A stretch of DNA of 9,858 nucleotides from an uncultured Eubacteriales bacterium (GCA_900550065.1 URQR01000066.1:1-9858), one strand, 5' to 3'. Positions 1-7,068 are shown, counted from the stretch's first letter. The notes: generated from the letters alone by a model not told the origin. Program-made: numbers and translations.

Positions 1-587
1 ACAAAGCAAAAGCCCAGCCCGCCCGCCGCCTGTACCACACCCAGCATAAACGCCACGGCTGAAAAGTGAATCTCGCCCGTTCGGTAGCCGAGGTAGACGA
101 TTGTTGTACCATACAAAAACGCGCTTAAAAGCGAATACACGTCGCCAATATTGAAGGAAAATCCGCTGTGTAAAATACCGGACAGGACCACCATACCGCT
201 CATACAGACCGCAATCGACAAAAAGTTGCGCCCCGCCGGCTTTTTCCCGGCCAATATCCACGCTAAAAACGGAACCATAACCACGTAGGTTGACGCTAAA
301 AAGGCGTTGTTCGACGGCGTAGTATATTGTACGCCGACCGTCTGCAAAAACATACCGCCAAAGTTACAAAGCCCGGCGACAAGCCCGACCAGCAAATCCT
401 TTTGGTTCATTTTTTTGATATGCTTGTAAAAAAAGAGCAGGGACAAAGCAGCGAAAATTCCGCCGCGAAAAAAGTTTACCAGCCCTGCTGAAAGCCCCAA
501 ATCGAGGCATAGCTTCACTACAATAAAGCCCGAACCCCAAAACACCGCAATTAAAAGCAGCAAAAGGTTCGCCGTCGTTTTTTTCAT
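1..587 (-). CDS. DMT-superfamily (EamA-type) transporter, N-terminal part
   Basis: This is the first 195 codons of a multi-pass membrane protein that continues beyond the left edge of the window. It starts at ATG 585-587 with MKKTTANLLLLLIAVFWGSG. The AVFWGSGF pattern in the first membrane helix, followed by a charged loop and a second helix after FFRGG, is typical of the EamA/RhaT family of ten-helix drug/metabolite exporters. A later segment reading TTPSNNAFLASTYVVMVPF also matches how the third and fourth helices of these proteins usually look. About six hydrophobic segments are visible. The substrate cannot be told from sequence. The start lies 21 bases after the stop of the pseudouridine synthase gene, so the two are probably cotranscribed. 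A GGTGG stretch a few bases upstream can serve as a modest ribosome binding site. The family call is firm; the specific function is unknown. Confidence 0.85.
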   Translation of the reverse strand, partial: MKKTTANLLLLLIAVFWGSGFIVVKLCLDLGLSAGLVNFFRGGIFAALSLLFFYKHIKKMNQKDLLVGLVAGLCNFGGMFLQTVGVQYTTPSNNAFLASTYVVMVPFLAWILAGKKPAGRNFLSIAVCMSGMVVLSGILHSGFSFNIGDVYSLLSAFLYGTTIVYLGYRTGEIHFSAVAFMLGVVQAAGGLGFCF

Positions 588-608
588 ACAGCCACCACGT
601 CCAGTTTG

Positions 609-1532
609 TTAATTTCCTGTCCGTAGTTTGTCCAAAATTTTTACAAAATAATCGGGAAGCGGCGCAGTAAACTGCATTTTTTCGCGCGTCGCCGGATGAA
701 TAAATTCAATTTTTTGCGCGTGCAGGAGTTGTCCCTCAAGACGAAACGCCTCTTTTTTAATACCATAGGTTTTATCGCCTACAACGCTGTGGCCGATATA
801 GGCCATATGAACGCGGATTTGGTGCGTACGCCCGGTTTGCAGCTTACACGTTACGAGCGTATACCGTCCAAACCGCTCGCGCACCGTTACATGCGTCACC
901 GCCTCGCGCGAATTTTTGGCCGTCACGCACATTTTTTTGCGGTCGGACGGACTGCGCCCAATCGGATAATCAAGCGTTAAGGTATCCTGCTTGATATTAC
1001 CGTTCACAAGCGCGGCATACTCGCGCGACAGACTCCTGTCCTTTAATTGCTCCGACAAAAACAGGTGCGCCGCGTCGTTTTTCGCCACAAGCAGCAGACC
1101 GGACGTATCCTTGTCAATCCGGTGCACAATACCGGGCCGCATCACGCCGCCGATACCCGAGAGGCTGTCCTTACAGTGCTCCATCAGCGCATTGACGAGC
1201 GTTCCGTCGTAGTTACCCGGCGCAGGATGGACAACCATACCCTGTGGCTTGTTAATAACAAGCAGGTCGTTGTCCTCATACACGATGTCGAGTGGGATGT
1301 CCTGCGCTTCCACGCGGTATTCCTGCGCCGGTGGGAGGATTACGCGTATCTCCTCCCCCGGCACTACCTTATATTTTTTGTTCAGCGCCGTACCGTCTTT
1401 TGTTACGAGACCCGCCTCAATGAGCTTTACCGCGTGCGAGCGCGACAAAGAAAGGGCCGCGCCGCCCACAAACGCGTCGAGCCGCTTGCCCCCGTCCTGC
1501 TCCTGCACTTTCAGTAAAATTTCCTCACTCAT
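609..1532 (-). CDS. RluA/RluD-family 23S rRNA pseudouridine synthase (YlyB-like)
   Basis: This 307-residue protein converts uridine to pseudouridine in RNA, most likely in 23S rRNA. Residues about 15-65 form an S4 RNA-binding domain (KRLDAFV, then LSRSHAVKLIEAGLV). The catalytic domain follows, with YEDNDLLVINKPQGMVVHPA near residue 85-104. The RluA-family signature HRIDKDTSGLLLVAKN begins at 137, with the catalytic aspartate at D140. The C-terminal LQTGRTHQIRVHM and GDKTYG motifs are also intact, and length is normal for the family. It is the B. subtilis YlyB position, directly after lspA. The start ATG overlaps the lspA stop by eight bases, indicating translational coupling. Which uridine is modified cannot be decided between RluD-like targets from sequence alone. 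Confidence 0.95.
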   Translation of the reverse strand: MSEEILLKVQEQDGGKRLDAFVGGAALSLSRSHAVKLIEAGLVTKDGTALNKKYKVVPGEEIRVILPPAQEYRVEAQDIPLDIVYEDNDLLVINKPQGMVVHPAPGNYDGTLVNALMEHCKDSLSGIGGVMRPGIVHRIDKDTSGLLLVAKNDAAHLFLSEQLKDRSLSREYAALVNGNIKQDTLTLDYPIGRSPSDRKKMCVTAKNSREAVTHVTVRERFGRYTLVTCKLQTGRTHQIRVHMAYIGHSVVGDKTYGIKKEAFRLEGQLLHAQKIEFIHPATREKMQFTAPLPDYFVKILDKLRTGN

Positions 1533-2001
1533 CCGACTCCACCTGTCTCTTGTCCGGCTGCGGCTTGTCCAAAAACAACAGAAAAATCACAAGCAGCGCG
1601 CCGCCCACACAAACACACACATCCGCAAGATTAAAGCACGGAAATTCAACAAACAAAACGTGTAAAAAGTCCGTGACATAGCCAAAAAACAGCCGGTCAA
1701 TTAAATTTCCAACGCCGCCGGCAAAAATCAGCGCAACTGACAAAAGAAACATCGGGTGGCGTTTTTTTGTTTTCAGCGCGTAGAATAGAATCACGCCGAG
1801 CACCACTACCGTCATGCCAATCAGCAGCCAGCGCGTATCCTGCAAAATCCCAAACGCTGCGCCTCTGTTTTCCACATACGCAAAATCCATGATATACGGA
1901 ATAAAGTCTATTGTTTTTCCATGCGCAAGCGCACCCTTTGCCCAAAACTTTGTAATCTGGTCTAAAACGACCAGCAGTACCCCCAATAATGTATAGAACA
2001 T
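1525..2001 (-). CDS. lspA: Lipoprotein signal peptidase (signal peptidase II)
   Basis: A 158-residue inner-membrane aspartic protease that removes signal peptides from prolipoproteins after lipidation of the lipobox cysteine. Four hydrophobic segments are visible, around 1-20, 58-76, 84-100 and 128-144. Every family landmark is present: D14 in the first helix, the ENRGAAFGIL motif at 44-53, N99 and D102 in GNLIDRLFFG, and N124 and D127 in FNLAD. D102 and D127 correspond to the catalytic aspartate pair known for B. subtilis LspA. The hydrophilic tail KPQPDKRQVESDE is short and unremarkable. AAGGCGG lies seven bases before the ATG. The gene follows aroB by 19 bases and overlaps the next gene by eight. 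It looks fully functional. Confidence 0.96.
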   Translation of the reverse strand: MFYTLLGVLLVVLDQITKFWAKGALAHGKTIDFIPYIMDFAYVENRGAAFGILQDTRWLLIGMTVVVLGVILFYALKTKKRHPMFLLSVALIFAGGVGNLIDRLFFGYVTDFLHVLFVEFPCFNLADVCVCVGGALLVIFLLFLDKPQPDKRQVESDE

Positions 2002-2020
2002 GCCGTAACCGCCTTATGAT

Positions 2021-2152
2021 TTATTCCAATACCGCCTCAACCGCTCGCACAATCTCCGCATGTGTCACATCGGTGTATATCTGTGCCGCGCCCATCCGGC
2101 GAGGCAGGATAAACTTTAGTTGTCCGTTTTCCTTCTTTTTGTCGTTTTTCAT
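2021..2152 (-). pseudogene. aroB: Out-of-frame C-terminal tail of aroB
   Basis: In a frame offset from the main aroB frame, these bases encode 43 residues beginning MKNDKKKENGQLKFILP and ending AVEAVLE before TAA at 2021-2023. The pattern MxxDKKxxxGxxxFxLPxxxG is the standard AroB C-terminal signature, so this is the original end of the gene. Joining it to the main frame needs one base to be skipped near the GGGGG run at 2162-2166. Even then only about seven residues separate GLP from the M of the motif, against 15 in E. coli AroB as I recall it. A deletion of about 23 bases would explain both the missing residues and the frame change. The stop lies 19 bases before lspA, the normal spacing for an operon. 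Confidence 0.85.
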
Positions 2153-3086
2153 ATAGCTGAGCCCCCGTCTTTACAGGCAAGCCGTAGACCCGTAAAAGCG
2201 CCGTACATTGCTCGACGTCCTGCTCACTGACGTATCCCCGCTCCAGCGCAATTTTCAATGCGCCAATCATACCGAGCGCAACACATTCGCCGTGCAGCAG
2301 CTCAAACCCCTTTGCGCTCTCGACTCCATGCCCAACCGTATGGCCAAAATTGAGAATTGCACGCAGTCCGGTTTCCGTTTCGTCCTGCTGGACAACAGAT
2401 GCCTTCACCGCACAGCAATTGTAGATAATTGTCTGCATCGTTTCCGGGTCGAGTGCGCCGGCCTTTTCCTTATTTTCCTCTAAATATTGCAGAAATGCGG
2501 CGTTTTTAATCACGCCGTACTTAATCACCTCCGCCATTCCGGCAGAAAACTCGCGTTTTGGAAGTGTTTTCAACGTATTTGTGTTAATATAAACCAGCGC
2601 GGGCTGTAAAAACGCCCCAACTATATTCTTTACACCACTGTAGTCGATTCCGACCTTACCGCCGACGCTGCTGTCCGTCTGCGCCAAAAGCGTCGTCGGA
2701 ACCTGCACAAACCGCACACCGCGCATATACGTCGCCGCGGCAAACCCCGCCATGTCGCCAATTACGCCGCCGCCAAGTGCGATAATTGTACTTTTTCGGT
2801 CCATTCCATGTTGGATGCAAGCGTCATAAATCGTTTGCAGTACGCCGATATTCTTGCTCTGTTCGCCCGCCTCTATGACGATATCGGCCGTATTTTCCCG
2901 GGCAATCCCCGCACAGTATATAAGCCGCCGTATTTCGTCAAGATAAAGCGGTGCAACCCTCGTATCCGTCACAATCAGCACTTTCCCGCCGTTTACAGAA
3001 GCAAATTCGCGCGGGAACTCCGCAAAGGAATCGCTGATAACAATATTATAGCTTCTTTTATCAAAATCAAGATGTAGTTTTTGCAT
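2037..3086 (-). CDS. aroB: 3-dehydroquinate synthase, reading frame broken near the C-terminus
   Basis: AroB makes 3-dehydroquinate from DAHP, the second step of the shikimate pathway, using NAD and a divalent metal. Residues 1 to about 307 are well conserved. They include the NAD-binding GGGVIGDMAGFAAATYMRG near 105-123, VPTTLLAQTDSSVGGK at 129-144, and metal ligands E186 (AEVIKYG), H249 (NFGHTVGH) and H265 (LHGE). After GLPVKTG the frame changes character: the last 40 or so residues (for example RGTDIHRCDTCGDCASG) are unlike AroB. The true C-terminus is present in another frame, described as a separate entry at 2021-2152. As read, the product lacks the conserved MxxDKK motif, whose lysine contacts substrate in characterised enzymes, so it is probably inactive unless the lesion is an artefact. 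The start ATG has GGGGGA upstream. The ancestral gene spans 2021-3086. Confidence 0.9.
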   Translation of the reverse strand: MQKLHLDFDKRSYNIVISDSFAEFPREFASVNGGKVLIVTDTRVAPLYLDEIRRLIYCAGIARENTADIVIEAGEQSKNIGVLQTIYDACIQHGMDRKSTIIALGGGVIGDMAGFAAATYMRGVRFVQVPTTLLAQTDSSVGGKVGIDYSGVKNIVGAFLQPALVYINTNTLKTLPKREFSAGMAEVIKYGVIKNAAFLQYLEENKEKAGALDPETMQTIIYNCCAVKASVVQQDETETGLRAILNFGHTVGHGVESAKGFELLHGECVALGMIGALKIALERGYVSEQDVEQCTALLRVYGLPVKTGAQLYEKRQKEGKRTTKVYPASPDGRGTDIHRCDTCGDCASG

Positions 3087-3109
3087 CGTTTTCCCCCATT
3101 TCTGCCGTA

Positions 3110-3679
3110 CTATTCTCTATTCGCCCTTTTCGCTTCTAACCTTATCTTTCGATTTCTAATTATGATTACGAGAATCACCTGAATGACGGAGAGCACAACA
3201 CTAATGATGCTCAGCAAACCTGCAATCATAATGAAAGTGTCGACAACATTTGCATCCTTAATTCCATAAAATCCAAAGAAAGCATAACAATCATCTGTAA
3301 ATTCACCGTCCGGCAGCAAAAGATTTGACAAAATATACACAATATAAATACTATAATTCAACCAGCGCATATTGGAGTGCGATTCAATATGCTGTCCGTA
3401 GAAATCATTTGCCAAAAAGAAAATAATCGATTGCATAAATGGCATATAAAAAGTAAATAACCGCAATACACCAAGATTTGTAATCCATGAAATCCCCACA
3501 AGGATAACGCAGCCAACCGACCAAAGGTCACGTTTTAATCTTTCCTTATCAAAATATGTTTCATCTAAATTAACTTTGTGCGAATAGATTATTTCCAATA
3601 TTTCTCCTACTACGAATAGAATCAGACAACATATAACCCCCACAATATCAGTAATTATTGCACTATCAAGTACACGCAT
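3110..3679 (-). CDS. Hypothetical multi-pass membrane protein, AT-rich
   Basis: I do not recognise this 189-residue protein. It is hydrophobic with about five likely membrane segments: around residues 8-30 (IITDIVGVICCLILFVVGEI), two between about 50 and 90, one near WLNYSIYIVYILSNLLL, and a long one near the end (IAGLLSIISVVLSVIQVILV). It ends with a basic tail, RNRKIRLEAKRANRE. A charged loop DETYFDKERLKRD follows the first helix. No enzyme motif is visible. The reading frame extends upstream to a GTG at 3751, but that extra part is encoded by the terminator hairpin, so I place the start at ATG 3677-3679 (MRVLDSAII). No good ribosome binding site precedes it. The bases are clearly more AT-rich than both neighbours, suggesting later arrival or weak selection. 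It ends 23 bases before aroB. Confidence 0.65.
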   Translation of the reverse strand: MRVLDSAIITDIVGVICCLILFVVGEILEIIYSHKVNLDETYFDKERLKRDLWSVGCVILVGISWITNLGVLRLFTFYMPFMQSIIFFLANDFYGQHIESHSNMRWLNYSIYIVYILSNLLLPDGEFTDDCYAFFGFYGIKDANVVDTFIMIAGLLSIISVVLSVIQVILVIIIRNRKIRLEAKRANRE

Positions 3680-3685
3680 TTCAAT

Positions 3686-3691
3686 ATTATA
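3686..3691 (-). promoter_or_regulatory. Possible -10 box before the orphan membrane gene
   Basis: A perfect TATAAT reads on the minus strand here, just after the terminator that ends the ileS unit. Candidate -35 elements are poor: TTTATG at 3708-3713 gives 16 bases of spacing, and TTGCTT at 3712-3717 gives 20. Transcription from this box would begin at or near the ATG at 3679, leaving almost no leader. The position is sensible for a promoter of the downstream aroB-lspA unit, but the AT-rich context makes chance occurrence likely. Confidence 0.3.
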
Positions 3692-3724
3692 GATTCCAAA
3701 ACCCTCCCATAAAGCAAAACTGAA

Positions 3725-3748
3725 GGGAAGGCAGACCCCTGCCTTCCC
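3725..3748 (-). terminator. Rho-independent terminator after ileS
   Basis: A perfect 10-bp stem (GGGAAGGCAG pairing with CTGCCTTCCC) closes a four-base loop, 19 bases after the ileS stop at 3768. The following minus-strand bases TTCAGTTTTGCTTT form an imperfect T-rich tract. Position right at the end of the division-ileS unit and the strength of the stem support termination; the broken T tract lowers the certainty of full efficiency. Some read-through into the orphan gene and aroB is possible. Confidence 0.75.
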
Positions 3749-3767
3749 CACAATCTGCCGTTTCAGC

Positions 3768-4163
3768 TTATTTTTCTATATCGGAAACAACGCCCGCGCA
3801 ACGCTTACACAGCGTCGGATGCGCCGTATCGCTACCGATGTCGTCGGTGTAAATCCAGCACCGCTCGCACTTCTCGCCCGCCGCCGGTGCAACCAGCGTC
3901 TTCACGGTCTCGCCGTCCACGGCGTCCGCGCCCGCCTGTGCCATATCGGCAAGCGTAACACGCGACACAATAAATACCGCAGCAAGCTCGTCTTTCATCC
4001 CTTCTAAAAACGCTTTCATTTTTTCATCCGCATATACCGTGATATCCGCCGCAAGCGACTGTCCAATCACCTTATTTGCGCGTGCTTCCTCCAGCGCCTT
4101 TAAAACATCAGCGCGAACCGCGATTACCTTATCCCACTTTTCCGCAAGCGCAGCGTCGACATA
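3768..4163 (-). pseudogene. ileS: C-terminal remainder of ileS after an in-frame stop
   Basis: Directly after the TAA at 4164-4166 the same frame continues with YVDAALAEKWDKVIAVRADV and runs 131 residues to TAA at 3768-3770. This matches the IleRS end of the anticodon-binding region and the C-terminal zinc module. Four cysteines occur as CERCW and LCKRC (residues 901, 904, 921 and 924 of the full-length protein), the standard zinc ligands that bacterial IleRS needs for tRNA aminoacylation. No other frame break is present, and the whole frame 3768-6569 would give 933 residues, the normal family length. A GTG at 4068-4070 could start a 100-residue fragment, but no ribosome binding site at proper distance supports separate translation. 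Confidence 0.85.
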
Positions 4164-6569
4164 TTATTCGTCATACTCCGGCATCCGGTTAAAGAGCACA
4201 CTCTCCGTATCGTGCGATGCAAGATGCGGCAAATGCGACCAGATTTCCTCCGTCGTATAGGCCAATACCGGCGCAAGAAGGCGCGTAACCGCGTCTAAGA
4301 TTAGATACATCGCCGTCTGTGCACTGCGGCGCTTTACGCCGTCCGCCTGTTCGGTATATAACCTATCCTTGATAATATCAAGATAAAAGCTGCTCATATC
4401 AACCACGCAGAAATTATGCACCGTATGGTAGAGCACATGATACTCGTACGCATCATACGCCGCGAGCGCTTTTTTCACAACCTCGTTCAGACGCATCAGC
4501 GCCCAACGGTCGAGCTCAAGCATATCTTTATAGTCCACCATGTCGCCGTTCGGGTCAAAATCGGACAGGTTGCCTAAAATATAGCGCGCCGTATTACGGA
4601 TTTTACGGTAGCCTTCGGAGAGCTGCTTTAACATATCGTCCGAGATTTTGATGTCGCTCTTAAAGTCGGATGACGCAACCCACAGGCGCAGGATTTCCGC
4701 GCCGTACTTTTTTACGATATCCATCGGCGAAACGGAATTCCCCTTCGACTTGGACATCTTTTTCCCGTCGCCGTCCACAACGAACCCATGCGTCAGCACC
4801 TCGCTGTACGGCGCGCAGCCGCGCGTCGCAACGCTTGTCAAAAGCGACGACTGGAACCAGCCACGGTACTGGTCGTGGCCTTCAAGGTACAAATCCGGCG
4901 GCCAAGACAAATCCGGGTGCGTTTCGCAGACCGCCATATGCGACGAGCCGCTGTCGAACCACACGTCCATAATGTCTTTTTCCTTTGTAAACTCTGTGCA
5001 GCCGCACGCTTCACACGCAAAGCCGTCGCCTAATATCTCTTTTGCGTCTAGTGCGTACCATGCGTCCGACCCCTTCTGGCGTACTACATCGGCAATACGC
5101 TGAATCGTTTCATGATTGATAAGCTCTTTGCCGCATTCTTTACAATAGAAAATCGGAATCCCAACGCCCCACATCCGCTGACGCGAAATACACCAGTCGT
5201 TGCGGTCGCGCACCATCGACGTAATACGGTCCTTGCCCCACGCGGGCGTCCACTTTACCTTGTCAATCGCGTCAACAGCCGCGTCCTTAATCTTGTCGAC
5301 CGACGCAAACCACTGCTCCGCCGCGCGGAAAATAATCGGGTCGTCACAACGCCAGCAATGCGGATATTGGTGGATGATTTCCACCGCCGCAAGCAAGCTG
5401 TCCGTCTCTTTTAGCTTTTCTAATATTTTTTCGTTGGATTCTTCGTAATATAACCCTTCAAACTCGCCCGCAAGCTCGTTTAAATATCCTCTCGCATCAA
5501 CGGGCACAACCGTTTCTACCTTGTCGTAGTTCAGGCACGCGATATAGTCCTCTACGCCGTGGCCCGGCGCAGTGTGGACGCAGCCCGTGCCGGCGTCGAG
5601 CGTAACGTGGTCACCTAAGATAACAAGCGACTCGCGGTCGATAAACGGGTGCTGGCAGGTGATAAATTCGAGATCGCGGCCGAGATACTCGCCCACAATT
5701 TCATAGTGCTCAATCCCCGTTGCAGCGCAAACGCTGTCAATCAGCTCTTTTGCTACAATATAGGTTTCGCCCTCGTTTACCTTAATTGCTGCATATTCAA
5801 AATCAGGATTTAAGCAGATTGCAACGTTGCCCGGCAGCGTCCATGTCGTCGTCGTCCAAATGACAAAGTACACGTTGCCAAGCCCGTCAAACTTACCCTT
5901 TCCATCCTTTACTGCAAACTTTACATAAATCGACTTCGTCTTGTCCTCTGCGTACTCAATTTCCGCCTCGGCAAGCGCCGTCTCACATTTCGGACACCAA
6001 TATACCGGCTTTAAGCCCTTGTAAATCAGTCCCTTTTCCGCCATCTCGCCAAAAATCTCAATTTGCTTCGCTACAAAGTCGTTCGTATACGTCAGATACG
6101 GACGGTCCCAGTCACCCAGTACGCCCAAACGCTTAAACTGCTCCTTCTGGTTGTTGACATACTTTTGCGCAAACTCGCGGCATGCCTGCCGGAACTTGAC
6201 CGGCCCGGCCTCGTGGCGGTTGATGCCAAGCTTTTTAATCGCCTGCTGCTCAATCGGCAGGCCGTGCGTGTCCCAGCCGGGCACATACGGCGCAAAGAAC
6301 CCACGCATGTTCTTATATTTGATGACAAAATCCTTCAAAATCTTATTGAGCGAGTGGCCCGTATGGATATCGCCGTTCGCATACGGCGGCCCATCGTGCA
6401 GAATGTAGCTCTGGTTCCCGCGGTTTTTGTCAATCATTTTATCATAAATTCGCTCGTCTTCCCACTTTTTAATCAGCTCTGGCTCCCGCTGGGGCAGATT
6501 CCCGCGCATCGGGAAGTCCGTCGACGGCAATTTTATCGTTGCGTTGTAGTTCTTCTCTTTTTCAGGCAT
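4164..6569 (-). CDS. ileS: Isoleucyl-tRNA synthetase, truncated by an in-frame TAA
   Basis: IleRS attaches isoleucine to tRNA-Ile in the cytosol and edits mischarged valine. This frame gives 801 residues and carries the class I signatures: PPYANGDIHTGH with HTGH at 69-72 (the HIGH motif) and KMSKS at 604-608. Between them lie the large CP1 editing insert (WTTTTWTLPGN and GTGCVHTAPGHG) and cysteine pairs such as CPKC. The anticodon-binding region follows (LELDRWALMRLN, VLAYTTEEIW). The frame stops at PEYDE, just where family members continue for about 130 more residues; those residues follow in the same frame. A base change to TAA from a Lys, Glu or Gln codon would explain it. The gene begins 27 bases after divIVA with AAAGGAAG as ribosome binding site and no room for a T-box leader. 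Identity is certain; function as read is doubtful. Confidence 0.95.
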   Translation of the reverse strand: MPEKEKNYNATIKLPSTDFPMRGNLPQREPELIKKWEDERIYDKMIDKNRGNQSYILHDGPPYANGDIHTGHSLNKILKDFVIKYKNMRGFFAPYVPGWDTHGLPIEQQAIKKLGINRHEAGPVKFRQACREFAQKYVNNQKEQFKRLGVLGDWDRPYLTYTNDFVAKQIEIFGEMAEKGLIYKGLKPVYWCPKCETALAEAEIEYAEDKTKSIYVKFAVKDGKGKFDGLGNVYFVIWTTTTWTLPGNVAICLNPDFEYAAIKVNEGETYIVAKELIDSVCAATGIEHYEIVGEYLGRDLEFITCQHPFIDRESLVILGDHVTLDAGTGCVHTAPGHGVEDYIACLNYDKVETVVPVDARGYLNELAGEFEGLYYEESNEKILEKLKETDSLLAAVEIIHQYPHCWRCDDPIIFRAAEQWFASVDKIKDAAVDAIDKVKWTPAWGKDRITSMVRDRNDWCISRQRMWGVGIPIFYCKECGKELINHETIQRIADVVRQKGSDAWYALDAKEILGDGFACEACGCTEFTKEKDIMDVWFDSGSSHMAVCETHPDLSWPPDLYLEGHDQYRGWFQSSLLTSVATRGCAPYSEVLTHGFVVDGDGKKMSKSKGNSVSPMDIVKKYGAEILRLWVASSDFKSDIKISDDMLKQLSEGYRKIRNTARYILGNLSDFDPNGDMVDYKDMLELDRWALMRLNEVVKKALAAYDAYEYHVLYHTVHNFCVVDMSSFYLDIIKDRLYTEQADGVKRRSAQTAMYLILDAVTRLLAPVLAYTTEEIWSHLPHLASHDTESVLFNRMPEYDE

Positions 6570-6596
6570 TCTTTTCTTCTTCCTTTCATCTATGGT

Positions 6597-7055
6597 CTAC
6601 ATGCCGCTTTCGACGGCACTTAAATCGTTTAAAATATCAAGCTGCGACTTGATAATCGCGCTTACGCGCATTTTATAGCTCTCTACCTGCTGCTTCATTT
6701 CCGCATACTTCGACTCTAACTTTGCGATTTCTCCATTGGCCTCACGAATAATTTCCGCCGCCTTCGCCTTCGCTTCGCGAATAATTAGGTCGGCCTGGTC
6801 GTTCGCCGTCTTTGCAAGCGAATCCGCCGCCTTCTGCGCCGCTAAAATCGCGTTTTGCATCGTTTCCTCCTGGCCCTTGTAATGCTCCACCACCTCGGTC
6901 AGCGTTGTAATTCGGTCGCGCGACGCAATACTTTCTTTATACAGCTTTTCGTAGTCAACGAGCAGTAAACTCATAAAGTCTTCCACGTCGTCGCGGTTAT
7001 ACCCGCCCATTGTCTTTTTAAACTCCCTGTTTTCAATATCCAGCGGTGTAAGCAT
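6597..7055 (-). CDS. divIVA: DivIVA-family cell division/polarity protein
   Basis: This 152-residue cytoplasmic protein binds negatively curved membrane at septa and poles and recruits partners of division and growth. The N-terminal membrane-binding domain is typical: LTPLDIENREFKKTMGGYNR, then DDVEDFM. Residues from about 27 onward are heptad-like and rich in Ala, Glu and Lys (LAAQKAADSLAKTANDQADL, IIREAKAKAAEIIREANGEI), a long coiled coil for oligomerisation. I chose the second of two nearby ATGs because the GGGGG at 7064-7068 sits eight bases before it and only two before the ATG at 7059-7061; it also gives the usual MLTPLDI start. It lies downstream of ylmH and 27 bases before ileS, the standard Bacillota arrangement. 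Length is close to the family norm. Confidence 0.95.
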   Translation of the reverse strand: MLTPLDIENREFKKTMGGYNRDDVEDFMSLLLVDYEKLYKESIASRDRITTLTEVVEHYKGQEETMQNAILAAQKAADSLAKTANDQADLIIREAKAKAAEIIREANGEIAKLESKYAEMKQQVESYKMRVSAIIKSQLDILNDLSAVESGM

Positions 7056-7063
7056 AGACATAT

Positions 7064-7068
7064 CCCCC
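7064..7068 (-). promoter_or_regulatory. Shine-Dalgarno deciding the divIVA start
   Basis: AAGGGGGAT on the minus strand provides a strong ribosome binding site. Its spacing is eight bases to ATG 7053-7055 and two bases to ATG 7059-7061, so the downstream ATG is the likely start. Confidence 0.7.

Noticed and set aside
1047..1517. A 156-codon plus-strand open frame opposite the pseudouridine synthase
   Set aside because: It mirrors the conserved RluA-family gene on the minus strand; composition is rich in Arg and Val as expected from antisense reading of that gene.
2150..2170. Programmed ribosomal frameshifting in aroB
   Set aside because: A shift skipping one base would be needed, but no known stimulatory arrangement is visible, AroB is not known to use one, and the region is also too short compared with the family.
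3680..3751. Longer N-terminus for the orphan membrane protein starting at GTG 3749-3751
   Set aside because: These codons are the terminator stem-loop, and there is no ribosome binding site before the GTG.
4164..4166. Special decoding of the ileS TAA (selenocysteine, pyrrolysine or altered code)
   Set aside because: Selenocysteine uses TGA and pyrrolysine TAG; TAA ends other genes here in normal positions.
6063..6623. A 186-codon plus-strand open frame opposite ileS
   Set aside because: It is antisense to strongly conserved IleRS sequence including the HTGH region, has an odd Arg/Val/Leu-rich composition, and shows no domain or ribosome binding site.
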